In this document: positions 17,572 to 27,038 of the stretch, piece by piece | How positions within the stretch are numbered: the stretch's first letter is position 1 | Layout: the number at the start of each line of letters is the position of its first letter | Assembly (NCBI GenBank): GCA_028692395.1 | Contig: JAQUXP010000002.1 | Location: forward strand, 1 to 64,000 | Source of the DNA: Lachnospiraceae bacterium | Lineage (GTDB): Bacteria > Bacillota > Clostridia > Lachnospirales > Lachnospiraceae | Reading direction: 5' to 3' | Length of the DNA stretch: 64,000 bases | Program-made: the position numbers and the translations under genes | The notes under the pieces: model-generated | Told to the model about the DNA's origin: nothing | What the model saw: the letters and a program-made list of their open reading frames with translations, nothing else | The model's database searches: none

Positions 17572-18969
17572 ATGAAGATCAAAAAGTGGAATTGGTTTTT
17601 ATGTTTACTGTGTATGGCAGCACTTTTTTTTACAAAGGCAACGGATGCAGGGAACGCAGTACCGGTCGGACAGAAATTTCAGCAGAGAGTCCAAAAGGAG
17701 AATGCTGACATAAAGGAGGAGTTTTTCGAGAAAGATCCCCCTGAAGCAGGAGAAGCTCCGACAGAGGAAGAAACACCTGAAGAACAGAAAACCCTGACAG
17801 AGCAAAAGGCATCTACAGATGAAACAGCAGAAGCTGCCGATCATAAAATTCGGGTGTTAATTAAAAATCAGAATTACGAAAGCTCCTATCATAAAAATCT
17901 ATGTATACGATGCAACAGTCCGGGAACAATCGAAGCAGAGGGAGTGGAGTTTGCAGCAGGGGAAGAGCTGCACTTTGATGAGAGCAGCAGTCTTCTAAAC
18001 CCGGGGGAAAGTCTGACTTTGATTCCGGAGGATACTAAGGCAGGTTTTACGCTGTTGTCTCTGGAACGGGAAACAGGCCATCCTACCTATGAGGGCAGTC
18101 TGACAGTTTATCGTGATGAGAAGGGATATTATCTCGTGAACACACTGGATCTTGAGACCTATCTGTGTTACGTAATTCCCAGTGAGATGCCATCGGAGTA
18201 TGCCACGGAAGCACTTGCGGCTCAGGCAGTCTGCGCCCGTACGTATGCCTGGAAGAAAATATCTGAGGGAGGAATTCCAGGCTTCAATGCTGATGTAGAT
18301 GATAGTGTATCCTACCAGGTGTACAATAACATATCTCGACAGGAGAGCACCGACGCAGCGGTTCAAAAGACAAAAGGAAAGATTATCACCTGTGAGGGCC
18401 AGCCGATTACTGCTTATTTTTTTTCTACGTCCGGGGGAAACACCAGCACCGATGTATGGTCGGAGGAGCCGGTAGAATATCTCCAGTGTGTAAATACAGG
18501 AACCATAGAAAGTCAGGAGCCATGGTATCGGTGGACCGTAGTGTTTTCTATGGAAGAACTGAATCGAAGGGCAGAACAATATAAGATTGGAACACTTCAG
18601 GAGCTTCGAATTCTGCAGAGAAGTGATGGAGGAGCAGTGACCTCTCTGGAACTTGCAGGTGCGGCAGCAAATCATGTGCTCCAGGGAGAATATGACATTC
18701 GAAAGTTTCTTGGTACCGATGGAATTCGGATCACAAGAAATGATGGAAGTATCGTCACGGATATGAAGCTCCTGCCCAGTGCCTATCTATCGCTGAAAAT
18801 GACGGAGGAGGGCGATGGCAGAAAGAGCTGCAGGATTGAAGGGGGCGGATATGGGCATGGTGTGGGAATGAGTCAAAATGCAGCCAGGCATCTTGCGGAA
18901 AGCGGCTTTACCTGGGAGGGGATTTTACACTTTTTTTATGCGAAAATTGACCTCACCTCTATTTTGTGA
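17572..18969 (+). CDS. spoIID: SpoIID/LytB domain protein, secreted
   Basis: SpoIID-type lytic transglycosylase involved in engulfment or related wall remodelling. Signal-type N-terminus (residues 1-27, WFLCLLCMAALFF), an acidic Glu/Thr-rich linker to about residue 90, then the SpoIID domain (YVIPSEMP, LAAQAVCARTYA, FFSTSGGNT, GYGHGVGMSQ). The acidic linker is unusual and lengthens the protein to 465 residues. No ribosome site is seen; CATACATAT at 17,555 may be a sigma-E -10, which would give a near-leaderless transcript. It could be SpoIID itself or a paralogue; spoIIM/P/Q are absent here. Confidence 0.85.
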   Translation: MKIKKWNWFLCLLCMAALFFTKATDAGNAVPVGQKFQQRVQKENADIKEEFFEKDPPEAGEAPTEEETPEEQKTLTEQKASTDETAEAADHKIRVLIKNQNYESSYHKNLCIRCNSPGTIEAEGVEFAAGEELHFDESSSLLNPGESLTLIPEDTKAGFTLLSLERETGHPTYEGSLTVYRDEKGYYLVNTLDLETYLCYVIPSEMPSEYATEALAAQAVCARTYAWKKISEGGIPGFNADVDDSVSYQVYNNISRQESTDAAVQKTKGKIITCEGQPITAYFFSTSGGNTSTDVWSEEPVEYLQCVNTGTIESQEPWYRWTVVFSMEELNRRAEQYKIGTLQELRILQRSDGGAVTSLELAGAAANHVLQGEYDIRKFLGTDGIRITRNDGSIVTDMKLLPSAYLSLKMTEEGDGRKSCRIEGGGYGHGVGMSQNAARHLAESGFTWEGILHFFYAKIDLTSIL

Positions 18970-18975
18970 TATGAT
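18947..18975 (+). promoter_or_regulatory. Promoter upstream of the YihY gene
   Basis: TTGACC (18947-18952), 17-base spacer, TATGAT (18970-18975), overlapping the end of the SpoIID-like gene. Confidence 0.65.
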
Positions 18976-19008
18976 TTCATCAAGAATTAGGAGAAAGGTC
19001 ATAAAAAC

Positions 19009-19956
19009 ATGCAAAGAATGTTAAATGATGTTTCGGGCTTTCTAAAAAGAATGGATGATGATAAGGTTGGAGCGTTCGCCTCACAGGCAGCGTTCTTTAT
19101 TTTGCTGTCGGTAATTCCCTTTCTGCTGCTTTTGCTTACCCTGATTCAATATTTACCTGTGGAACAGGATTCTGTGCGCAATGTCCTGCTTCAGATCATA
19201 CCTTCGGAATTTTCCGGTCTGGTATCAGGAATTATCAACGAAGTATATCAGAAGTCATCGGCGGTTGTTCCCATCTCTGCCATCTTTACTCTTTGGTCTG
19301 CAGGGAAAGGAATCAACGCACTGACCAATGGCTTCAATAATGTATATCATGTCACAGAGACCCGGAATTATTTTATCGGGCGGATCCGGGCCATGTTTTA
19401 CACCCTGATTTTCATCATAGCGATCGCCACATCGCTGGTTATTATGGTATTCGGCAATATGATTCAGGGAATGCTGCGGCACAGAGCACCGATGATTGCA
19501 GCTATGACAGAATCAATTCTGAACATGCGTACCCTGATTATGATCCTGTCCCTGATTGTTATCTTCCTGATGCTGTACAAAGCAATTCCAAACCGAAAAG
19601 CTTCCTTTCGCAGCCAGATTCCAGGAGCACTGATTTCTTCTGTGGCATGGTATATTTTTTCACTGGGCTTTTCCTGGTACCTGGAGCTTTTTCCTGGCTT
19701 TTCCAACATGTATGGCAGCTTGACCACCATTGTACTGGTCATGCTGTGGATGTATTTTTGCATGTATATCATTATGATTGGGGCAGAGATCAATGCGTAT
19801 TTTGAAGATCAGCTGCGCAAGCTCCATGACTTTACCAGAGATAAGATTCGAAGGGAATATCGGAATATCTTTAGCCATGAGGAAGAAGAACATATAGCAG
19901 AAGAGGAAGAGGATGAACTCTCTTCCAGGGGAAGAACCTTACAGGACAGAAACTAA
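19009..19956 (+). CDS. YihY/virulence factor BrkB family membrane protein
   Basis: Integral membrane protein of 315 residues with about six hydrophobic helices (for example FFILLSVIPFLLLLLTLIQY and TTIVLVMLWMYFCMYIIMIG). The GAEINAYFE near the end and the SAGKGINALTNGFN segment are family hallmarks. The C-terminal 50 residues are charged and glutamate-rich. The family was once called RNase BN in error; its real function is uncertain. It ends 11 bases before the next gene, so the two are probably co-transcribed. Confidence 0.85.
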   Translation: MQRMLNDVSGFLKRMDDDKVGAFASQAAFFILLSVIPFLLLLLTLIQYLPVEQDSVRNVLLQIIPSEFSGLVSGIINEVYQKSSAVVPISAIFTLWSAGKGINALTNGFNNVYHVTETRNYFIGRIRAMFYTLIFIIAIATSLVIMVFGNMIQGMLRHRAPMIAAMTESILNMRTLIMILSLIVIFLMLYKAIPNRKASFRSQIPGALISSVAWYIFSLGFSWYLELFPGFSNMYGSLTTIVLVMLWMYFCMYIIMIGAEINAYFEDQLRKLHDFTRDKIRREYRNIFSHEEEEHIAEEEEDELSSRGRTLQDRN

Positions 19957-19967
19957 GGAGAAGAGAC

Positions 19968-21665
19968 ATGAGGACAGAAGCTGGATTTTTTATATTATTT
20001 GCTGTAGTTATCGTTGGGGTACTGATTTTTTCCGTGCTGCGGAATAATCAGAATGTAAAGACATACCTGAAGATTCGTCTGAAAGAACAGTGGGGAACCT
20101 TTTCTGACCGGGAGTATGTCAGCGAAGAGCTGGAATACATCTCCAGATATGCCAGACGGATTCGAGGGGATCGTTTTTACATTGACGATATCACCTGGAA
20201 TGATCTGAACCTTGAGGAAATCTTTGAAGATATGAATCAGACGATGTCCTCTCCGGGAGAGGACTATCTGTATGCAATACTTCGGCTCCCGGAGTTTGAG
20301 GATGATGTTTTAGAGGAAAGGGAAAGACTGATCAAATTCTTTTCCACAGAGGAAGAGGAGCGGATTCATACACAGCAGATACTCCATGAGATCGGTAAGA
20401 TGAAGGGGATCTCCATGGGAGATTACATCTTTCGCCTGAAGGAGGCTGAGAAAAAAAGTATTGTGGTTTATATAATACTTGCTCTGCTGTCGGTGTGTGC
20501 AATTGCCACTCTTTTTCTTCTGCCTGTGGCGGGTGTGGTATTTTTTATAGTCATAACCATCGTTAATATCTATACCCATCACAGCCAGAGTGCGAAGATG
20601 GAGCCGTATTTTAAGAGTTTTTCCTGTGTTTTATGTATCTTAAATGCAGTGAAAAAGATGGAGAAGTACCCGATTCCCCAGCTGGAACAATATCAGAAAA
20701 AGATCCATGCTGCCGCAGAGCCGCTGCTAAAGCTTAAAAAAAGAGTACAGGTTTTTACCAATGCCAAGGCTTATGATGACTGGCTGACCGTGCTTCGCAG
20801 CTATTTCAACAACTTTTTTTTGCTGGATTTTATCGTCTTTTACCTGTCTATTGATCTGGTGCTGCGGCATCAGAAAGAGCTGGAGACACTGATAGAAAAC
20901 TTTGGAATTCTGGACAGCGCAATCGCAATTGCCTCCTATCGGGAAGCTTTGCCCGGTTACTGTATTCCTACACTTATCCATGCAGAGAAAGCCACTATAG
21001 ACATTCGGGATGCCTTTCATCCCATGCTTCTCTCTCCGGTGGCGAATTCTATCAGGGCAGAGGGCGGAGTGCTGCTTACCGGCTCCAATGCTTCCGGTAA
21101 ATCCACCTTTTTGAAGTGTATTGCCATTAATGCCATCTTTGCCCAGACAATCCATGCCTGTGCAGCAGGCGCATATCAGGCCTCCTTTATGAAAACCATG
21201 ACCTCCATGACTTTAAGGGATGATCTGGGAAACCATGAGAGCTATTATATCGTAGAGATCAAATCCATCCGGCGTATTCTGGAGGAGAGCAGTAAGGGAG
21301 TGCCGATGCTTTGTATGGTGGATGAGGTCTTACGAGGAACCAATACGGTGGAACGTATTGCGGCGTCCTCCAGCATCCTCTATTCTTTGAAGCGTCCTAA
21401 TGTACTTCCCTTTGCGGCAACTCACGATATCGAGCTGACGAAGATTCTGGAAGACTGTTATGAAAATTATCATTTTGAGGAAGAAATCAGGGAAAAGGAT
21501 GTGGCATTTTCCTATACCCTTAAAAAAGGTCCTGCCACCACCAGAAATGCCATAGCACTTCTCAAAGTGATGGGATATGACAGTCATATTATTGATGCCT
21601 CCAATCAGGCAGCAAGAACCTTTGAGGAGACAGGAGTCTGGCGAAAGCTGAATATTCGAAGGTAA
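19968..21665 (+). CDS. Membrane-anchored MutS-family ATPase
   Basis: MutS-type ABC ATPase without the mismatch-recognition domain. One N-terminal transmembrane segment (residues 6-24), a helical lever-like region with two more hydrophobic stretches around 165-205 (ILALLSVCAIATLFLLPVAG), then the ATPase: Walker A TGSNASGKST, signature-type segment near residue 405, Walker B MLCMVDEVLRGTN. 565 residues. It belongs to the small MutS-like group of Firmicutes with unknown role; membrane attachment argues against ordinary mismatch repair. GGAG ribosome site. Confidence 0.85.
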   Translation: MRTEAGFFILFAVVIVGVLIFSVLRNNQNVKTYLKIRLKEQWGTFSDREYVSEELEYISRYARRIRGDRFYIDDITWNDLNLEEIFEDMNQTMSSPGEDYLYAILRLPEFEDDVLEERERLIKFFSTEEEERIHTQQILHEIGKMKGISMGDYIFRLKEAEKKSIVVYIILALLSVCAIATLFLLPVAGVVFFIVITIVNIYTHHSQSAKMEPYFKSFSCVLCILNAVKKMEKYPIPQLEQYQKKIHAAAEPLLKLKKRVQVFTNAKAYDDWLTVLRSYFNNFFLLDFIVFYLSIDLVLRHQKELETLIENFGILDSAIAIASYREALPGYCIPTLIHAEKATIDIRDAFHPMLLSPVANSIRAEGGVLLTGSNASGKSTFLKCIAINAIFAQTIHACAAGAYQASFMKTMTSMTLRDDLGNHESYYIVEIKSIRRILEESSKGVPMLCMVDEVLRGTNTVERIAASSSILYSLKRPNVLPFAATHDIELTKILEDCYENYHFEEEIREKDVAFSYTLKKGPATTRNAIALLKVMGYDSHIIDASNQAARTFEETGVWRKLNIRR

Positions 21666-21670
21666 CTGGC

Positions 21671-21718
21671 AATCAGGTCTGTGCATGTACCGCACAGACC
21701 ATGAGAAAGTGATACAGA
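21671..21718 (+). repeat. Small intergenic palindromic repeat, copy 2
   Basis: GGTCTGTGC (21676-21684) and GCACAGACC (21692-21700), then GAGAAAGTGATACA, the same arrangement as at 5,086-5,134. Confidence 0.7.
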
Positions 21719-21736
21719 ACAGGGAGCGTGATACAG

Positions 21737-22207
21737 ATGCAGGTAAAAATTTATACAGATGGTGCGGCAAGAGGAAATCCGGATGGACCCGGAGGCTATG
21801 GCTGTGTGTTACAGTATACAGACAGTAAGGGAATCATGCATGAACGGGAATATTCTCAGGGTTATGTAAAAACCACCAATAACAGGATGGAGCTGATGGC
21901 AGTGATTGTTGGACTGGAAGCCCTGACAAAGCCCTGCCAGGTGGACGTGTATTCCGATTCCAAATACGTGACTGATGCCTTCAATCAGCACTGGGTGGAT
22001 GGCTGGATCAAGAAGGGCTGGAAGCGTGGGAAGAATGAGCCGGTTAAGAACATGGAGCTTTGGAAGCGTCTTCTGGCGGCGATGCAGCCCCATCAGGTCA
22101 GTTATCACTGGGTCAAGGGACATGATGGACATGAGATGAATGAACGATGTGATACCCTGGCAACCACTGCGGCCGACGGGGATGACCTAATGGAAGACAA
22201 ACAATAA
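21737..22207 (+). CDS. rnhA: Ribonuclease H type I
   Basis: Cleaves RNA in RNA-DNA hybrids. 156 residues. YTDGAARGNPGP-like start with the first catalytic Asp, NNRMELMAV with the Glu, VYSDSKYV with the second Asp, and VKGHDGHEMNERCD with the late His and Asp; the active site is complete. ATG 21737 is used since GGGAG lies at 21,721-21,725; GTG 21728 is too near. The repeat element directly precedes it. Confidence 0.93.
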   Translation: MQVKIYTDGAARGNPDGPGGYGCVLQYTDSKGIMHEREYSQGYVKTTNNRMELMAVIVGLEALTKPCQVDVYSDSKYVTDAFNQHWVDGWIKKGWKRGKNEPVKNMELWKRLLAAMQPHQVSYHWVKGHDGHEMNERCDTLATTAADGDDLMEDKQ

Positions 22208-22227
22208 AATTACAGAGCATTTACCAC

Positions 22228-22256
22228 TTGACAAATAAAAAATGCTTCGTTATACT
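22228..22256 (+). promoter_or_regulatory. Promoter of the tyrS T-box leader
   Basis: TTGACA (22228-22233), 17-base spacer, TATACT (22251-22256). Confidence 0.8.
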
Positions 22257-22265
22257 TTTGTTTAT

Positions 22266-22549
22266 AAAAGCTGTGAAAAGAAGAAGTAATCCGAAGGAAC
22301 GCATACAGAAAGCTGCCGGCTGATGAGAGGCGCATGACAGAACTTGGGATGAATACCTCTTGGAGCTCCGTACCGAACAGATGATCATACAGATGAACAG
22401 TAGGCTGCGGCGTGTTGACGGACGTTATCCGCGTCAGGGTATCCAGATTGCACATGTACCCATGGAGATAATTGCTGTGAGGCAGTTATGAATTTAGGTG
22501 GTAACACGAAAGAATTTGCTTTCGTCCTAATGAGGACGGAAGCTTTTTT
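22266..22549 (+). promoter_or_regulatory. T-box riboswitch, tyrosine-specific
   Basis: Leader that senses uncharged tRNA-Tyr. Stem I carries the specifier TAC (22371-22373) in CTCCGTACCGAAC. The T-box AGGTGGTAACACG is at 22496-22508 and its TGGT can pair with the tRNA ACCA end. The terminator GCTTTCGTCCT/AGGACGGAAGC plus six T lies at 22518-22549. It accounts for the gap between rnhA and tyrS. Confidence 0.93.
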
Positions 22550-22638
22550 GTACCCTTTTGGGCGAAAAGCTTCCTGCGGATTCCTACAGGAGGAAGCTGC
22601 TGTGTCCTGAAAAAATAAAAAAAGAGGAGAAAACAAAG

Positions 22639-23865
22639 ATGGAAATTTATGAAGAGTTAAAGGCCCGGGGTCTGATTGCACAGGTTACCGATGAAGCGGA
22701 AATCAGAGAACTGGTGAACAATGGAAAGGCTGTATTTTATATCGGTTTTGATCCCACGGCAGACAGCCTGCATGTAGGACACTTTATGGCACTCTGCCTG
22801 ATGAAACGTCTGCAGATGGCAGGCAATAAACCGATTGCTCTGATTGGCGGTGGAACGGCCATGATTGGTGATCCATCCGGACGTACCGACATGAGAAAGA
22901 TGATGACTGTTGAGACGATTCAGCATAACTGTGACTGCTTTAAGAAGCAGATGAGCCGTTTTATCGATTTCTCGGAAGGAAAAGCCATGCTGGTGAATAA
23001 TGCTGAATGGCTGACTGGTTTAAACTATATCGATTTTATCCGTGACATCGGATCCTGCTTCTCTGTCAACAACATGCTGCGGGCAGAGTGCTACAAGCAG
23101 CGTATGGAGCAGGGATTAAGCTTTCTGGAATTCAACTACATGATTATGCAGAGCTTTGATTTCTATGAATTATACGAAAAATATGGCTGTAATATGCAGT
23201 TTGGTGGAGATGACCAGTGGAGCAATATGCTGGGCGGTACGGAGCTGATCCGGAAAAAACTGGGCAAAAATGCATTTGCCATGACCATCACGCTTCTGAT
23301 GAATTCAGAGGGAAAGAAGATGGGAAAAACCCAGTCTGGCGCAGTCTGGCTGGATCCGGAAAAAACATCACCCTTTGACTTCTACCAGTACTGGAGAAAT
23401 GTAGCAGATGCGGACGTACTGAAATGTCTTAGAATGCTTACGTTCCTTCCACTGGAGCAGATTGATGAGATGGACAAGTGGGAAGGAAGCCAGCTGAACC
23501 GTGCAAAGGAAATTCTGGCTTATGAGCTTACTGCCCTGGTACATGGGGAAGAGGAAGCAAAAAAAGCAGAAGCCGGAGCAAAAGCGTTATTCGCCGGAGT
23601 TGGTGATACAGAACATATGCCCACCACAACTTTGAAGGATGAGGATTTTGCAGATGGAAGTATTGATCTGATCTCTCTTTTGCAAAAGGCAGAGCTGGTA
23701 GGAACCAGAAATGAAGGACGCCGCGCCATCGAGCAGGGTGGTGTCACGTTAGACGATGAGAAGATCATGGATGTGAAGTATACCGTAGCGAAAGAAGCTA
23801 TCCGGGCAGAGGGTTCCATCCTCAGAAGAGGAAAGAAGAAGTTCAAAAAGATTTGCCTCGGATAA
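22639..23865 (+). CDS. tyrS: Tyrosyl-tRNA synthetase
   Basis: Class I synthetase, 408 residues. HIGH-type motif LHVGHF, KMSKS-type motif KMGKT, and a C-terminal S4-like RNA-binding domain (RNEGRRAIEQGGVTLD). ATG 22639 follows GAGGAG at 22624-22629; the frame is open back to 22558 but that runs through the leader. Control is by the T-box. Confidence 0.97.
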   Translation: MEIYEELKARGLIAQVTDEAEIRELVNNGKAVFYIGFDPTADSLHVGHFMALCLMKRLQMAGNKPIALIGGGTAMIGDPSGRTDMRKMMTVETIQHNCDCFKKQMSRFIDFSEGKAMLVNNAEWLTGLNYIDFIRDIGSCFSVNNMLRAECYKQRMEQGLSFLEFNYMIMQSFDFYELYEKYGCNMQFGGDDQWSNMLGGTELIRKKLGKNAFAMTITLLMNSEGKKMGKTQSGAVWLDPEKTSPFDFYQYWRNVADADVLKCLRMLTFLPLEQIDEMDKWEGSQLNRAKEILAYELTALVHGEEEAKKAEAGAKALFAGVGDTEHMPTTTLKDEDFADGSIDLISLLQKAELVGTRNEGRRAIEQGGVTLDDEKIMDVKYTVAKEAIRAEGSILRRGKKKFKKICLG

Positions 23866-23881
23866 TGCTTTGTGATATGAT
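23853..23881 (+). promoter_or_regulatory. Promoter of alaS
   Basis: TTGCCT (23853-23858), 17-base spacer, TATGAT (23876-23881). An ATCCGC/GCGGAT inverted repeat lies in the leader (about 23,892-23,919). Confidence 0.6.
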
Positions 23882-23937
23882 AAAATGTAACATCCGCAGA
23901 AAAAAGTGATCAGGCGGATTATTTAGGAGGATTAGTC

Positions 23938-26577
23938 GTGAAAAGATATGGCGTGAATGAGCTTCGAAAAATGTTTCTTGAATTTTTCGAAAGCAAAGGA
24001 CATCTGGCACTGAAAAGTTTTTCTCTTGTGCCAAATAATGATAAAAGTCTGTTATTGATCAATTCCGGTATGGCACCTTTAAAGCCATACTTTACCGGGG
24101 CAGAGATTCCACCTCGAACCAGAGTGACAACCTGCCAGAAGTGTATTCGAACCGGAGATATCGAAAATGTTGGAAAGACAGCCCGTCATGGTACATTTTT
24201 TGAGATGCTGGGAAACTTTTCTTTTGGAGATTACTTTAAGCATGAAGCCATTCACTGGTCCTGGGAATTCTTAACTCAGGTAGTAGGGCTTGATGCCGAT
24301 CGTCTTTATCCTTCTGTCTATGAGAAGGATGATGAAGCATTTGCCATCTGGCAGAACGAAATCGGTATTGCACCGGAGCGGATCTTCCGTTTTGGAAAAG
24401 AAGATAACTTCTGGGAGCATGGTTCCGGTCCCTGTGGTCCCTGCTCTGAGATTTACTATGACAGAGGAGAAAAGTACGGCTGTGGAGAGCCTGGCTGTAC
24501 GGTAGGATGTGAATGTGACCGTTATATGGAAATATGGAATAACGTATTTACCCAGTTTGATAATGACGGTGAAGGTCATTATGCAGAACTGGAGCATAAG
24601 AATATTGATACCGGTATGGGGCTGGAGCGTCTGGCTGTTGCCGTGCAGGATGTGGATTCCATCTTTGATGTGGATACAATTCAGGCTCTGCGCAATAAGG
24701 TCTGTGAAATCAGTGGTGCCTCCTATGGCACAGATCACAACAAGGATGTTTCTATCCGTCTGATTACAGACCATATTCGTTCAGCGACATTTATGATTTC
24801 TGATGGTATTATGCCTACCAATGAAGGAAGAGGCTACGTACTGCGCCGTCTGATCCGCCGGGCTGCCCGTCACGGAAGACTGCTTGGTATCCAGGGACTT
24901 TTCCTGGCAAAGCTCAGTGCAGCAGTGATTGCAGGAAGCAGGGATGGATATCCGGAGCTGGAAGAGAAGAAGGAGTTTATCTTCAAAGTACTTGAAAATG
25001 AAGAAAAACAGTTTAACAAAACCATCGATATGGGATTTGGCATCTTAAGTGAGATGGAAGAGCAGATGAAGAAGGAAGGAAAGAAGCTTCTTTCCGGAGA
25101 GGATGCATTTAAACTGTATGATACTTATGGATTCCCCATGGATCTGACGAAGGAGATTCTGGAAGAGAAGTCTTATGAGATTGACGAAGAGGGCTTCAAA
25201 AAGTGCATGGAAGAACAGCGTAACAGAGCCAGAGATGCCCATGAGGTTTCCAACTATATGGGAGCAGACGCCACGGTTTACGATCAGATTGACACTTCTG
25301 TGACCACAGAATTCACCGGTTATGACAGGCTGAAGGATGAGACAAAGATTACAGTGCTCACAACTGAGACTGAGCTTACCGATTCTTTGATGGAAGGGCA
25401 GAAGGGAACCATAATTACGGAGTGTACCCCGTTCTATGCTACCATGGGCGGTCAGCTGGGAGACAGCGGCGTTATTCGCTCTGGGAATGGTGTCTTTGAA
25501 GTGGAGGAGACCATCAAGCTCAGAGGCGGTAAAGTAGGCCATGTAGGTGTTATGAAGTCCGGGATCTTAAGCAAAGCAGAGCAGGTGTCTATGGAAGTAT
25601 CCGTGGCAGGAAGAGCTGATACAGAGAAGAATCACAGCGCTACACATCTGCTGCAGAAGGCCTTAAAGACGGTTCTGGGTTCTCATGTAGAGCAGAAAGG
25701 CTCTCTGGTTACACCGACGAGACTGCGTTTTGACTTTGCACATTTTGCCGCAATGACCCAGGAGGAAATTGCGAAGGCAGAAGAGATTGTAAATCGTGAG
25801 ATTCAGGAAAAGCTTTCTGTCTGCACGGATGTGATGGATATTGAGGCTGCAAAGAAATCAGGCGCTATGGCACTGTTTGGCGAAAAATATACAGATCAGG
25901 TACGAGTGGTATCCATGGGAGATTTTTCAAAAGAGCTCTGTGGCGGTACCCATGTTGCAAATACCGGAGATATCATGCTCTTTAAGATTGTATCAGAATC
26001 CGGTGTGGCAGCAGGTGTCCGTCGAATCGAGGCACTTACCGGAAACTGCGTGATCGCTTATTATAAGGAGCAGGAGGCTGCTCTTGCCAAAGCGGCAGCA
26101 GAACTGAAGTGCAGCGCAGAGGAGGTTGGAAGCAAGATTGCTCATCTGCAGGCGGAAGTAAAAGCTCTGTCCAGTGAAAATGAAGCTCTGAAGAGTAAGC
26201 TTGCCAGAAATTCTCTTGGTGATGTGATGAATCAGGTGCAGGAGGTCAAGGGTGTAAAACTTCTGGCAGTCTCTGTTTCGGAGGTTGATATGAATGGTCT
26301 GCGTGACCTGGGCGATCAGCTGAAGGACAAGCTGGGAGACGGTGTCATCGTACTGGCTTCTGAAAAGGGTGGCAAGGTAAGTCTTCTTGCTATGGCCACA
26401 GATGCAGCCATGAAAGCAGGAGCGCATTCCGGTAATCTGATCAAAGCGTTGTCAGCAGTGGTAGGTGGCGGCGGTGGCGGACGCCCGAATATGGCACAGG
26501 CCGGTGGTAAGGATGCTTCTAAAATTCCGGATGCTATCGCTATGGCAGCAGAGGTTTTAGGACAGCAGCTGAAATAA
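23938..26577 (+). CDS. alaS: Alanyl-tRNA synthetase
   Basis: Class II synthetase, 879 residues. Catalytic core in the first 450 residues (FFESKGH, RTGDIENVGKTARHGTFFEM), editing domain with HSATHLLQ and CGGTHV zinc/editing motifs, then a DHHA1 C-terminal domain with GGGGGGRP. GTG start at 23938 with TTAGGAGG ribosome site. No T-box is present, unlike tyrS. Confidence 0.97.
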   Translation: MKRYGVNELRKMFLEFFESKGHLALKSFSLVPNNDKSLLLINSGMAPLKPYFTGAEIPPRTRVTTCQKCIRTGDIENVGKTARHGTFFEMLGNFSFGDYFKHEAIHWSWEFLTQVVGLDADRLYPSVYEKDDEAFAIWQNEIGIAPERIFRFGKEDNFWEHGSGPCGPCSEIYYDRGEKYGCGEPGCTVGCECDRYMEIWNNVFTQFDNDGEGHYAELEHKNIDTGMGLERLAVAVQDVDSIFDVDTIQALRNKVCEISGASYGTDHNKDVSIRLITDHIRSATFMISDGIMPTNEGRGYVLRRLIRRAARHGRLLGIQGLFLAKLSAAVIAGSRDGYPELEEKKEFIFKVLENEEKQFNKTIDMGFGILSEMEEQMKKEGKKLLSGEDAFKLYDTYGFPMDLTKEILEEKSYEIDEEGFKKCMEEQRNRARDAHEVSNYMGADATVYDQIDTSVTTEFTGYDRLKDETKITVLTTETELTDSLMEGQKGTIITECTPFYATMGGQLGDSGVIRSGNGVFEVEETIKLRGGKVGHVGVMKSGILSKAEQVSMEVSVAGRADTEKNHSATHLLQKALKTVLGSHVEQKGSLVTPTRLRFDFAHFAAMTQEEIAKAEEIVNREIQEKLSVCTDVMDIEAAKKSGAMALFGEKYTDQVRVVSMGDFSKELCGGTHVANTGDIMLFKIVSESGVAAGVRRIEALTGNCVIAYYKEQEAALAKAAAELKCSAEEVGSKIAHLQAEVKALSSENEALKSKLARNSLGDVMNQVQEVKGVKLLAVSVSEVDMNGLRDLGDQLKDKLGDGVIVLASEKGGKVSLLAMATDAAMKAGAHSGNLIKALSAVVGGGGGGRPNMAQAGGKDASKIPDAIAMAAEVLGQQLK

Positions 26578-26601
26578 AATAAAAAAAAACTGGAAAAATG
26601 G

Positions 26602-26629
26602 TTGACGAAATATAATTATATGTTATAAT
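26602..26629 (+). promoter_or_regulatory. Promoter of rpsU
   Basis: TTGACG (26602-26607), 16-base spacer, TATAAT (26624-26629). Confidence 0.75.
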
Positions 26630-26708
26630 TATCTCTAGTGCAAAAAAAATACCCAATCAGTTGTATTTAAGCACAATCTACAACTGGAGGGAGGTTAGGT
26701 GTGAGACT

Positions 26709-26885
26709 ATGTCAAATGTAATCGTTAAAGAAAACGAAACGTTAGATAGTGCTTTACGCAGATTTAAAAGAAGCTGTGCGAAAGCAGGTATCCAGCAGGA
26801 GATTCGTAAAAGAGAGCATTACGAGAAACCAAGTGTTCGTCGTAAAAAGAAATCCGAAGCTGCTAGAAAACGTAAATATAATTAA
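26709..26885 (+). CDS. rpsU: 30S ribosomal protein S21
   Basis: 58-residue basic protein with the S21 pattern: [16 protein letters not shown] and a lysine/arginine-rich tail ending ARKRKYN. ATG 26709 gives the standard MSNVIV start; the frame stays open upstream to 26661, but that part is leader. The best ribosome site is a GGAGG at 26,686, rather far upstream. It has its own promoter and terminator, so it is monocistronic. Confidence 0.95.
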   Translation: MSNVIVKENETLDSALRRFKRSCAKAGIQQEIRKREHYEKPSVRRKKKSEAARKRKYN

Positions 26886-26897
26886 TGTGCACGATAA

Positions 26898-26926
26898 AAT
26901 CTCTGACTTCGGTCAGAGATTTTTAT
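26898..26926 (+). terminator. Terminator of rpsU
   Basis: AATCTCTGAC TTCG GTCAGAGATT, followed by T residues; a UUCG tetraloop hairpin. Confidence 0.88.
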
Positions 26927-27038
26927 TTTCCATCTGTTTCTGAAAAGTTAATATTTTTTTAAGATTTACAGCAGATACTGGTGTAAGAGAAGGTTCTGTG
27001 CTATGATACTTATATAGAAATGGAGGGATGGATTTTAT

